Origin: Xanthomarina sp. F1114
GTDB taxonomy: Bacteria > Bacteroidota > Bacteroidia > Flavobacteriales > Flavobacteriaceae
Reading direction: 5' to 3'
DNA length: 64,000 bases
NCBI RefSeq assembly: GCF_026410255.1
Contig: NZ_JAPMLL010000001.1
Coordinates: forward strand, 186,001 to 250,000
Positions within the stretch are counted from its first letter, which is position 1. Every line of letters starts with the position of its first letter. The notes under the pieces are model-generated. The model ran no database searches and was not told the origin of the DNA. It saw only the letters and a program-made list of their open reading frames with translations. A program made the translations under genes and the position numbers. This document shows, piece after piece, positions 19,032 to 26,871 of this stretch.

Positions 19032-20762
19032 ATGATAAAAAAACTTCTATTAGCTTCTGCATTTAGCTTTTTGGCAATCTTTCAGTCACAATCTCAAACC
19101 GAGAGCAAACTAAAAACCGATAATACAAACCAGTACTTAATATCGAATCTGTTTTCAGGAGATCTATCCTACGAAACTACAGCTTTTGTCGAAAAGTATT
19201 GGCGGGTTGTTGGTAATACTGGTTTTAATAAAAGCATCTTCTTTGTTGCTAATCACTTAGAAAAAGCTGGCTATGTTTTGGAGGAAAATGCCACAGCAGA
19301 GACTAGATTAACGTATCGTATAGAAAAACGCGCGTTAAAAAACCCTACATGGGAAATTGTGGATGCTCAAGTGTCTATACAAGGAGAAGCCAAGCCACTA
19401 TTATCTCAAGAAAGCAATCGAAACATGGTGGCATTAAATTCCTTTAGTACGCCAAAAGATGGGGTAACTGCCGAAGTAATTTATGTTACCGACGTTCAGA
19501 AATTAAAAAATATGGATGTTAAAGGTAAAATTGTTTTTGCCGAAACCAGTCCAGCACGTATTTTTAATATGGCTATTGTACTCGGTGGTGCCATTGGTAT
19601 AATGACTTATGATAATCCATCGTATTTGCAACCCGAAAAAAATACAACCTCCATTCAGTTTCGTTCTATTCCCTTTAATGATAAGGCTAAAGGCTGGGCC
19701 ATTGCTATGTCTTACGAAGCAAAAGAGCGCCTTAAAGCATCACTTTTAAAAGGAACTGTAGAACTTAAAGTTCAAATTGATACCAATATCTACAAATCGG
19801 AAGAACTAACTTTGGTGGCGGATATTAAAGGAAGCCAATTACCAAAAGAACGCTTAGTTTTTAGTGCACATGTGCAAGAACCGGGTGCAAACGATAATGC
19901 AACAGGTGTTGGAGTTGCCTTAGAGATGGCATCACTTTCGGCTAAATTATTACAAGAAAAATCTTGGAATCCTAAACGAACCTTAACCTTTCTTTGGGGC
20001 GATGAAATTATCTCAACTAGACGTTATGTCGAAGAAGATAAAAATCGTGCAAAAGATATTAAATGGGGAATAAGTTTAGATATGGTAGGCGAAAACACAG
20101 CCATAACAGGCGGTTCGTTTTTAATTGAAAAAATGCCAGATCCAAGTGCTATCTGGACGCGAGGTAAGGACAGACATTCAGAATGGGGTGGGCGCGTGAT
20201 GCGATTAAATGAAATGAAACCCCATTATTTAAACGATTTTGTTATTCGCCAATTTAAAGCACAAGGAAAACGCGCTAATTGGGAGGTAAACACCAACCCT
20301 TACGAAGGTGGTAGCGACCATATGCCGTTTTTACAGAATGATATTCCTGGTGTCTTATTTTGGCATTTTACCGATCAATTTTATCATACAGATAACGACC
20401 GATTGGATAAAGTTTCTAAAGAAACCCTAAAAAATGTGGGAATAGCTTCTTTAAAATCAGCTTATATTCTATTAAATGCTGATGAAAACACAGCGCAAGA
20501 AATGCTTGAAACAATAAAGTCTGCCGCCATTTCTAGATTAGAAGAAGAGTTAAAACAAGGGAAAATTGCGTTAACAAAAGGTGATAAACTATCTGAACAA
20601 ATTGAAATAATTAAAGCCTGGGAAGATTGGTATTTAAAAGCCATTGCCTCAATTTCTGACATGTCGCCAAAATCCACTATCTTAAATGCAGCAATAAAAA
20701 AAACACAGCAGGAAATATCAGCTTCAGCAAATCAAGCTATAGGTGCATTAAACAACAACTAA
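19032..20762 (+). CDS. Secreted M28 family zinc peptidase
   Basis: Exported protein of 576 aa with an N-terminal signal (about 1-20, ending QSQSQT). A PA-like inserted region lies near 120-250, then the M28 catalytic domain. Likely zinc ligands are the His in FSAHVQE (near 279), the Asp in GANDNATG, the Asp in SLDMVGE (near 350) and the His in YHTDND (near 451); the catalytic acid is in FLWGDE. The helical C-terminal tail is unusual and may be a regulatory or packing extension. Probably a periplasmic or surface aminopeptidase. It lies 41 bases downstream of the UDG-like gene. Confidence 0.9.
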   Translation: MIKKLLLASAFSFLAIFQSQSQTESKLKTDNTNQYLISNLFSGDLSYETTAFVEKYWRVVGNTGFNKSIFFVANHLEKAGYVLEENATAETRLTYRIEKRALKNPTWEIVDAQVSIQGEAKPLLSQESNRNMVALNSFSTPKDGVTAEVIYVTDVQKLKNMDVKGKIVFAETSPARIFNMAIVLGGAIGIMTYDNPSYLQPEKNTTSIQFRSIPFNDKAKGWAIAMSYEAKERLKASLLKGTVELKVQIDTNIYKSEELTLVADIKGSQLPKERLVFSAHVQEPGANDNATGVGVALEMASLSAKLLQEKSWNPKRTLTFLWGDEIISTRRYVEEDKNRAKDIKWGISLDMVGENTAITGGSFLIEKMPDPSAIWTRGKDRHSEWGGRVMRLNEMKPHYLNDFVIRQFKAQGKRANWEVNTNPYEGGSDHMPFLQNDIPGVLFWHFTDQFYHTDNDRLDKVSKETLKNVGIASLKSAYILLNADENTAQEMLETIKSAAISRLEEELKQGKIALTKGDKLSEQIEIIKAWEDWYLKAIASISDMSPKSTILNAAIKKTQQEISASANQAIGALNNN

Positions 20763-20782
20763 TAATTTTAAAAATCTAAAAA

Positions 20783-21211
20783 ATGGCAAATACAAACAAA
20801 GTAACTACTCACTGGAAAGGGAATATGCAATTTGAATCGGATAATCCAAATGGAAAAACCGTTTTAATAGATACATCTCCAGAAAACGGAGGACATAATT
20901 CTGGCTTAAGTCCGAAAGCCATGATGCTTTCAGCTCTTGCAGGCTGTTCTGGATTAGATGTGGTGTCTGTTTTAGATAAAATGAAAGTGAAAATTTCTGA
21001 TTTTAGAATGGATACTTATGGCGAATTAACAGAAGAGCATCCAAAATATTACCACAGCGTTTCGGTAGAATATCACTTTTACGGAGAAGACCTGGATGAG
21101 AAAAAAATTAAAAGAGCTGTCGATTTATCCATTGATAAATACTGTGGCGTTATGGAAATGTTTCGCAAGTTTGCAACGGTAAATACCTCAATTCATTATC
21201 ATAATAAATAA
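20783..21211 (+). CDS. OsmC family peroxiredoxin-like protein
   Basis: OsmC/Ohr-fold protein of 142 aa. Two conserved cysteines are visible, in ALAGCSGLDV (near 53) and DKYCGVMEMF (near 117), the pair used by OsmC-type hydroperoxide reductases. It begins 20 bases after the M28 peptidase gene and is likely co-transcribed. The exact substrate, organic hydroperoxide or other, is unknown. Confidence 0.92.
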   Translation: MANTNKVTTHWKGNMQFESDNPNGKTVLIDTSPENGGHNSGLSPKAMMLSALAGCSGLDVVSVLDKMKVKISDFRMDTYGELTEEHPKYYHSVSVEYHFYGEDLDEKKIKRAVDLSIDKYCGVMEMFRKFATVNTSIHYHNK

Positions 21212-21215
21212 CAAT

Positions 21216-21276
21216 TGTCATGCTGAGCTTGAGGTGACATCTATATAATAGATTCTTCAATTTGTTCAGAATGACA
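21216..21276. repeat. Imperfect inverted repeat of the interspersed TGTCATnCTGA type
   Basis: The left arm TGTCATGCTGAGCTTGA and the right arm (complement TGTCATTCTGAACAAATTGA) form an imperfect hairpin. The sequence resembles short intergenic repeats I recall from flavobacterial genomes. It fills most of the gap between the OsmC gene and recJ and ends 14 bases before recJ. Confidence 0.6.
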
Positions 21277-21290
21277 GAAATGTTAAAAAT

Positions 21291-22982
21291 ATGCGTTGGA
21301 CTTTAAAACCAAAACCTCAAGCCGAGAAAATAGTTTCCCTTCAAAAAGCACTTCAAGTAGATGAAGTTGTTGCTACTTTGTTATTACAGCGTGGTATTGA
21401 AACTTATGATGCTGCCAAAACATTTTTTAGACCAAGTTTAAACCAATTGCATGATCCATTTTTAATGAAAGATATGGATAAAGCCGTTGAGCGCATTGAA
21501 CAAGCTTTAGCAAATAATGAAAATATTTTGGTTTATGGCGATTATGATGTGGACGGAACTTCTTCTGTCGCATTAATGTCCACTTATTTAAAAACAAGAT
21601 CAGAGCAAATTGCCACCTATATTCCGGATAGATACGACGAAGGTTATGGCGTTTCTATAAAAGGTATCGACTTTGCTCACGACAATGATTTCTCGCTGAT
21701 TATCGCTTTAGACTGTGGTATTAAAGCTATTGATAAAGTAGCTTATGCCAAAGAAAAAGGTATCGATTTTATAATTTGCGATCACCACAGACCAGGAAAT
21801 GAGCTCCCAGATGCTGTGGCCGTTTTAGATCCAAAACGAAACGATTGTAACTACCCATTTAAAGAACTTTGTGGTTGTGGTGTTGGCTTTAAACTTATTC
21901 AAGCATTGGCAAGCAGAGAAGGAAAGCCTGTAGTAGAACTAACCGAATATTTAGACTTAGTAGCTACGGCTATTGGAGCAGATATTGTTCCTATTGTTGG
22001 AGAAAATCGTGTTTTAGCTTATTTGGGACTTCAAGTTATTAATAACAATCCAAGACCTGGAATTAAGGCTATTATCAATCAGGCAAATAAAGAAAATTTA
22101 ACTATTACAGACGTGGTGTTTATTGTGGCTCCAAGAATAAATGCTGCTGGACGCATGAAACATGGCAACTATGCCGTGACTCTATTAAGTGAAACCGATT
22201 ATAATTTAGCCGAAACCTATGCCGAAGACATAGAGGCCTTTAATACAGACAGACGGGAAGCAGATAAAAGCATCACAGAAGAGGCTCTTGAACAAATAAT
22301 TAAAGATAATGAGCAGGACCGGTTTACTACGGTTGTTTATCATGAAACTTGGCATAAAGGTGTAATTGGAATTGTTGCTTCCAGATTAATCGAAACGTAT
22401 TACAGACCAACCTTAGTGTTTACAAAAAGTGGAGACAGACTAGCAGCTTCGGCACGCTCAGTTTCTGGTTTTGATGTATATAATGCCTTAGAAGCTTGTT
22501 CTGAACATATCGAGCAATTTGGAGGTCATAAATACGCAGCAGGACTCACGCTTAAAGAAGAAAATTACGAAGCCTTTAAACAGGCTTTTGAAGATGAAGT
22601 CTCAAAAACAATTGATAAACATTTACTAATACCTGAAGTTAGAATTGATTTTAATATGAATCTACATCAAATAAACCGGAAACTATGGCGCATTTTATGC
22701 CAGTTTGCGCCTTTTGGACCAGGAAATATGACACCTGTTTTTATGACAGAAAACTTAAAAGATACAGGTTACGGAAAATGTGTAGGAGAAGACGATAAGC
22801 ATCTACGTATAACCGTTTCGCAAGGAGGAGATAAAAAATTAGTCTGTATTGGTTTTAATTTAGGAGACAAGCTACATTTAATTAAAAACAAAAATACGTT
22901 TAAAGCTGTTTATACCATTGATGAAAATTATTGGCAAGGCCGTACCTCACTTCAGCTGAAACTAAAAGATCTTAGAGAATAG
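21291..22982 (+). CDS. recJ: Single-stranded-DNA-specific exonuclease RecJ
   Basis: 5'-3' ssDNA exonuclease of recombination and mismatch repair, 563 aa. The DHH phosphoesterase motifs are present: VYGDYDVDGTSS (near 79-90), ALDCGIKA, and ICDHHRPGNELPDA with the DHH triad. The DHHA1 domain motif GRMKHG and the FGGHKYAAGLTL region follow, then the OB-fold C-terminal part. Full length. No obvious terminator follows before the MFS gene. Confidence 0.96.
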   Translation: MRWTLKPKPQAEKIVSLQKALQVDEVVATLLLQRGIETYDAAKTFFRPSLNQLHDPFLMKDMDKAVERIEQALANNENILVYGDYDVDGTSSVALMSTYLKTRSEQIATYIPDRYDEGYGVSIKGIDFAHDNDFSLIIALDCGIKAIDKVAYAKEKGIDFIICDHHRPGNELPDAVAVLDPKRNDCNYPFKELCGCGVGFKLIQALASREGKPVVELTEYLDLVATAIGADIVPIVGENRVLAYLGLQVINNNPRPGIKAIINQANKENLTITDVVFIVAPRINAAGRMKHGNYAVTLLSETDYNLAETYAEDIEAFNTDRREADKSITEEALEQIIKDNEQDRFTTVVYHETWHKGVIGIVASRLIETYYRPTLVFTKSGDRLAASARSVSGFDVYNALEACSEHIEQFGGHKYAAGLTLKEENYEAFKQAFEDEVSKTIDKHLLIPEVRIDFNMNLHQINRKLWRILCQFAPFGPGNMTPVFMTENLKDTGYGKCVGEDDKHLRITVSQGGDKKLVCIGFNLGDKLHLIKNKNTFKAVYTIDENYWQGRTSLQLKLKDLRE

Positions 22983-23057
22983 AGCTTAAATTTTACTTTT
23001 TAAAACCTCTATTTATAGTTTCTTATTAAAATCTAAAAATAAAAAGAGAATCTAATT

Positions 23058-23065
23058 TACATTTG
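23058..23065 (+). promoter_or_regulatory. Candidate -7 box upstream of the MFS gene
   Basis: TACATTTG matches the TAnnTTTG consensus about 90 bases before the start codon. No TTG lies at the usual distance upstream, so this is a weak call. Confidence 0.3.
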
Positions 23066-23130
23066 CACTGAATTATAAATTTAGCTTACAAGACTTTTCA
23101 ACTTGTAGTTTCTAATAATAATGAAACCGT

Positions 23131-23148
23131 TTCCTGTCTTCGCAGGAA
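23131..23148. repeat. Short palindrome in the MFS leader
   Basis: TTCCTG and CAGGAA form a six-base-pair stem with a six-base loop (TCTTCG). It ends six bases before the MFS start codon. A relative, TTCCTGCC with GGCAGAAA, occurs before lpxH. Confidence 0.55.
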
Positions 23149-23154
23149 GTTATT

Positions 23155-24426
23155 ATGGCAAAAAAAGATCCATACGCCGCTTTACGAATAAAAGAATTCA
23201 ACATTTTTTTACTATTGCGTTTTGCTTTAGTTTTTGCATGGTCTATGCAGTTTATTATTATAGAATGGCAGGTATATAGTATTACTAAAGACCCTTTATC
23301 TCTAGGTATAATTGGACTTATGGAAATTATTCCAGCCTTATCCATGGCTTTATTTGCTGGACATATAGTCGATCAAAAAGAGAAAAGAAATTTATTAGCT
23401 GTTTGTATTTCATTTTTCTCATTAATAAGCTTGGGGCTTTTTCTACTAACATGGCCTAAGATTGTTGAAGGTTGGTCCACAAACACTATTTTGTACTGTA
23501 TTTATGCTTTGGTGTTCTTTGGAGGTTTTATCAGAGCTTTTTTTGGGCCCACCATTTTTTCATTAATTGCTTTAATTGTTCCAAAGAAAATTTATCCAAA
23601 TGCTGCTACCTGGAGTAGTTCTACTTGGCAAATGGCATCCGTTTTAGGACCTGCAACTGCAGGTATTTTAATTAGCGTTATTGGCGTTCATTGGTCTTTA
23701 TGCTTTGTTTTTGGATTAGTTATGTTTTCATTAATCACTTTATCACAAATTAAAAAGAAACCTATTTTAAACCCTAAAATTGGCGAACCTGTGATGCAGA
23801 GTTTAAAAGAAGGTGTCAAGTTTGTATTTAAAACTAAAGCCATTTTAGGTGCTTTGACATTAGATATGGTTGCAGTTCTTTTTGGTGGTGCAGTAGCTTT
23901 ACTTCCTGTTTTTGCTCAAGATATTTTAAAAGTTGGCAGTGAAGGCTTTGGGGTATTGCGGGCTGCTCCTGCAGTTGGAGCTTTTTTAACCATGTTGGCA
24001 ACAGCTTATCTTCCAATTAGCAAAAATGCAGGCATGAAATTACTAGGAGCTATTTTTGGATTTGGAGTTTGTATAATTGTTTTTGGCTTATCGTCTATTT
24101 TCTGGGTTTCGGTGGTAGCATTATTCTTTAGCGGGGTAACAGATGGTGTTTCTATGGTAATTAGACAAACCATTTTACAGATTAAAACGCCAGACCATAT
24201 GAGAGGACGAGTATCTTCTGTAAACTCTATGTTTGTAGGTTCTTCAAACGAACTTGGTGCTTTTGAAAGTGGGGTAACAGCCAAACTTATGGGAACAGTA
24301 ACTGCTGTAGTTTTTGGTGGAACCATGACACTGCTAACTGTAATTACTACAGGAATTGTGTCTCCTTCCTTTAGAAAATTAGATTTAAGAAAAGATATTG
24401 AAGAACATGAGAGGGATGATAATTAA
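23155..24426 (+). CDS. MFS transporter (EntS/MFS_3-like)
   Basis: Inner-membrane major facilitator of 423 aa with about 10-12 hydrophobic segments. After the second segment there is a GHIVDQKEKRNLL loop, the usual MFS loop 2-3 signature. Overall it resembles the EntS/MFS_3 branch of exporters for siderophores or drugs, but no siderophore genes are near. The substrate is unknown. Convergent with lpxH, with 15 bases between the stops. Confidence 0.88.
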   Translation: MAKKDPYAALRIKEFNIFLLLRFALVFAWSMQFIIIEWQVYSITKDPLSLGIIGLMEIIPALSMALFAGHIVDQKEKRNLLAVCISFFSLISLGLFLLTWPKIVEGWSTNTILYCIYALVFFGGFIRAFFGPTIFSLIALIVPKKIYPNAATWSSSTWQMASVLGPATAGILISVIGVHWSLCFVFGLVMFSLITLSQIKKKPILNPKIGEPVMQSLKEGVKFVFKTKAILGALTLDMVAVLFGGAVALLPVFAQDILKVGSEGFGVLRAAPAVGAFLTMLATAYLPISKNAGMKLLGAIFGFGVCIIVFGLSSIFWVSVVALFFSGVTDGVSMVIRQTILQIKTPDHMRGRVSSVNSMFVGSSNELGAFESGVTAKLMGTVTAVVFGGTMTLLTVITTGIVSPSFRKLDLRKDIEEHERDDN

Positions 24427-24441
24427 TAAAAGTACAAGAAA

Positions 24442-25194
24442 TTAATACTCCTTCAACTCCATCTTTTCCCCATCAAAAACACCGTAAGTATAATAGCTAA
24501 TCCAATCACCAAGATTGATGTATTTGGCATTGTTGTTTAAATCGATATCTAAAGGCAAATGTCTATGTCCAAATACGTAATAATCTCTGTGTTTTTCTTC
24601 TTCCTTTTTTTTGCAGTATTGTACGAGCCATTCGTTGTCTTCGCCTAAAAACTTGGCATCTTCATCTCCAGAAATCAGCTTGTTTTTAACAGACATATAT
24701 TGTGCTAATCTCACTCCTAAATCTGGATGCAACCACCTAAAAAGCCATTTACTAAAGGGATTGGTAAACACTTTTTTCATGCGTTTATATCCTTTATCTC
24801 CTGGGCCTAAACCATCTCCATGACCAATTAAAAAGGTCTTGTTATTAAAAGTGAATTCTTTAGGTTTATGATAGACAGGAATATTTAATTCTTCTTCAAA
24901 ATAGCCATTCATCCAAAGGTCATGGTTTCCAACAAAATAATAAATAGGAGTTCCCGAATCGCTTATTTCAGCAAGCTTTCCAAGAGTTCTGGTAAAGCCT
25001 TTTGGGACAACGGTTTTATATTCAAACCAAAAATCGAACAAATCGCCAATTAAAAAAATAGCGGCAGCATCTTCTTTAATTTCATCTAACCAAGCTACAA
25101 ACTTTATTTCACGAGGCCGTGATTGCTCTGGAGTTGGTGCTCCAAGATGATTATCGGAAGCGAAATAGATTTTTTTTCCTTTGGGAATATTCAT
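24442..25194 (-). CDS. lpxH: UDP-2,3-diacylglucosamine pyrophosphatase LpxH
   Basis: Metallophosphoesterase of lipid A synthesis that cleaves UDP-diacylglucosamine to lipid X, 250 aa from the ATG at 25194. The longer frame starts in an AT-rich leader without sequence resembling the family. Metal-binding motifs are in order: FASDNHLG, GDLFDFW, FVGNHDLW, IGHGDGLG and FGHRHLP. The family normally begins with DxHL, which here is DNHL. A long inserted cap region, typical of LpxH, holds the WLFRWLHPDLG segment. Confidence 0.92.
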   Translation of the reverse strand: MNIPKGKKIYFASDNHLGAPTPEQSRPREIKFVAWLDEIKEDAAAIFLIGDLFDFWFEYKTVVPKGFTRTLGKLAEISDSGTPIYYFVGNHDLWMNGYFEEELNIPVYHKPKEFTFNNKTFLIGHGDGLGPGDKGYKRMKKVFTNPFSKWLFRWLHPDLGVRLAQYMSVKNKLISGDEDAKFLGEDNEWLVQYCKKKEEEKHRDYYVFGHRHLPLDIDLNNNAKYINLGDWISYYTYGVFDGEKMELKEY

Positions 25195-25211
25195 GAAGTA
25201 AATATAATTAA

Positions 25212-25229
25212 TTCCTGCCAAGGCAGAAA
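25212..25229. repeat. Short palindrome upstream of lpxH
   Basis: TTCCTGCC and GGCAGAAA form an imperfect hairpin with a two-base centre, 18 bases upstream of the lpxH start. It is similar in sequence to the palindrome in the MFS leader at 23131-23148. Confidence 0.5.
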
Positions 25230-25378
25230 TCTTATTATGATAGTTTATGTTTTTAAAATGAAACTCAGTTATTGCTTTTTAAACTTGCCTACAAGCAAAA
25301 GCAGTATTAGAAAGAAGAATATGAGGCTAACTGTTCTTTCGGGCAAAAATGTTACATTTTAAGATGAGATCCCTGTTT

Positions 25379-25837
25379 TCATAGGGATTTGTTATCGCTT
25401 GCATACCATTCAGCAAAACTAGTATCTGTTTCTTGTAGTTTTAACGAAAATAAGTCAATATGTTCTGGTAATTCTTTAATTATTTTTTGTGCAAAGTCTG
25501 TAACCATCATCTCGCTAGTTGGCTGATAATCTACTAAAAGCACACTATGTCCTCTATCTTGTAGCTCTTTTGCCAATTCCACATGTGGTGTGTTTTTATT
25601 AAAAACGGTGGCATGATCGAAGACATCTACAATTTCATTTTTTACTATTTTTTTTAAATCTCCAAAATCTATAACCATTCCAAACTTCACATTATTAGAA
25701 TCCTCAATAGGTTTTCCAATAACCGTTACAGACAATTTATAACTATGCCCATGGACATTTTTACATTTGCCATCGTAACCATATAAAGCGTGTCCAGTTT
25801 CGAATGTAAATTGCTTTGTTATTCTAATTTTACTCAT
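25379..25837 (-). CDS. queD: 6-carboxytetrahydropterin synthase QueD
   Basis: T-fold enzyme that converts dihydroneopterin triphosphate to 6-carboxytetrahydropterin for queuosine synthesis, 152 aa from the ATG at 25837. Zinc ligands are H16, H29 and H31 (HVHGH pattern NVHGHSY), and the catalytic cysteine is C25 in KCKNVHGH. The glutamate LQETDTS lies near the C terminus. The longer frame upstream runs through the promoter region and is rejected. It is divergent from the 2OG oxygenase gene with 94 bases between starts. Confidence 0.94.
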   Translation of the reverse strand: MSKIRITKQFTFETGHALYGYDGKCKNVHGHSYKLSVTVIGKPIEDSNNVKFGMVIDFGDLKKIVKNEIVDVFDHATVFNKNTPHVELAKELQDRGHSVLLVDYQPTSEMMVTDFAQKIIKELPEHIDLFSLKLQETDTSFAEWYASDNKSL

Positions 25838-25857
25838 TGTAAATTTTATTAGTTGTG

Positions 25858-25865
25858 CAAAGATA
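25858..25865 (-). promoter_or_regulatory. -7 box for queD
   Basis: TATCTTTG on the minus strand is a perfect Bacteroidota -7 box, 21 bases before the queD ATG. A TTG (25883-25881) lies 15 bases further upstream, slightly short of the usual spacing. Confidence 0.5.
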
Positions 25866-25870
25866 GTTGT

Positions 25871-25904
25871 TTTGTAAAAGCAATTGGTTTTTAGTCTACA
25901 TTTG
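25871..25904 (+). promoter_or_regulatory. Promoter for the 2OG oxygenase gene
   Basis: TTTG (25871-25874) and TACATTTG (25897-25904), separated by 22 bases, match the Bacteroidota promoter. The distance to the ATG at 25932 is 27 bases. It overlaps the region feeding the divergent queD promoter. Confidence 0.6.
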
Positions 25905-25931
25905 CGCACTTTTTTAAATTTTTTATAAAGA

Positions 25932-26573
25932 ATGAATCAGCTTTTTGAAGACCTATCTTTTGTTGAGAATCCTCAATATGAGTCTATTATTGAAGATATT
26001 CTAGCGCAACAATACTCAATTGTGGAAGACTTTTTTACTTCCGAAGAAGTTTCGGTTTTAAGAGAATCTCTAATAGAGAAAAATGAAGAAGATGCTTTTA
26101 AAAAATCAGCTATCGGAAATCGCGTAAACGAGCTGATTATAAAATCTGTTCGTGGAGATATTATTTTATGGATAGATGAATTAAAAGCCAATAAGGCCGA
26201 ATTATTATTTTTCAATAAAATAAATAGTTTAATAAATTACTTAAATAAAACTTGTTTTTTAGGCATTCTGCATAAAGAGTTTCATTATGCCATGTACCCT
26301 AAAGGAACGTTCTACAAAAGACATATTGACACCTTTCAAAATGACGACAGACGAAAACTCTCCATTGTTTGTTATTTAAATGAGGATGGTTGGTTACCAG
26401 AAAATGGTGGTGAATTGGTTTTGTACCTAGACGAAAATGGTAAAGAAACAGAAAAGGTGATTTATCCCTTTCCTGGACGGGTAGTAATTTTTGAAAGTCA
26501 AATTATAGAACACGAGGTAAAACCTGTAAACAAAGAAAGAATGAGTATTACAGGTTGGTTAAAAACGCGTTAG
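25932..26573 (+). CDS. 2-oxoglutarate/Fe(II)-dependent dioxygenase
   Basis: Oxygenase of 213 aa with the jelly-roll fold of the prolyl-4-hydroxylase/SM-20 type. The iron ligands are H and D in KRHIDTF (near 131-133) and H in IEHEVKP (near 194). The 2-oxoglutarate-binding arginine is in KERMSITGW (near 203). Other family marks are LNEDGWLPENGGELVLY and FPGRVVIFES. It may hydroxylate a protein substrate, but this is inference. It has its own promoter and is divergent from queD. Confidence 0.9.
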   Translation: MNQLFEDLSFVENPQYESIIEDILAQQYSIVEDFFTSEEVSVLRESLIEKNEEDAFKKSAIGNRVNELIIKSVRGDIILWIDELKANKAELLFFNKINSLINYLNKTCFLGILHKEFHYAMYPKGTFYKRHIDTFQNDDRRKLSIVCYLNEDGWLPENGGELVLYLDENGKETEKVIYPFPGRVVIFESQIIEHEVKPVNKERMSITGWLKTR

Positions 26574-26574
26574 T

Positions 26575-26673
26575 TTAACGATTTTTTCTACGGTTATACA
26601 CGTAAATAATTATAAGTACGACTGCTAAAACCAGAAACAAACCGTTTCCGCTTAAAAAGTTTAAAAAATCCAT
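26575..26673 (-). CDS. Membrane microprotein, 32 aa
   Basis: Short reading frame encoding 32 aa: an N-terminal MDFLNFLSGNG, one hydrophobic helix (about residues 11-26) and a basic tail YNRRKNR. The basic tail predicts a cytoplasmic C terminus. It starts one base after the stop of the 59-aa frame on the same strand, so coupling is likely. No family recognised. Two adjacent frames of the same design make a real operon more likely than chance. Confidence 0.55.
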   Translation of the reverse strand: MDFLNFLSGNGLFLVLAVVLIIIYVYNRRKNR

Positions 26674-26674
26674 A

Positions 26675-26854
26675 TTAATCTTTATTTATTCTGTTTTTAT
26701 TATATCTATAAATCATATATGCAATTAATACAAGTACTACAAAAGGAATAAAAGAGCCAATAAATATTCCAATTTCATAGGAACCGTCGGGAGCTTCTTT
26801 TATTTTTTCATTAATATCAACTTCTTGAATTAAGTTTATAATTGCAAACATCAT
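26675..26854 (-). CDS. Membrane microprotein, 59 aa
   Basis: Short frame of 59 aa starting ATGATG at 26854. The first 26 residues are acidic (IQEVDINEKIKEAPDGS), then a strong hydrophobic helix (about 27-48) and a basic tail YRYNKNRINKD. The predicted topology is N-out, C-in. It lies 17 bases downstream of the MATE gene and one base upstream of the 32-aa frame, all on the minus strand. No family recognised. Confidence 0.6.
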   Translation of the reverse strand: MMFAIINLIQEVDINEKIKEAPDGSYEIGIFIGSFIPFVVLVLIAYMIYRYNKNRINKD

Positions 26855-26871
26855 TTTAATTTTTTCTAAAG

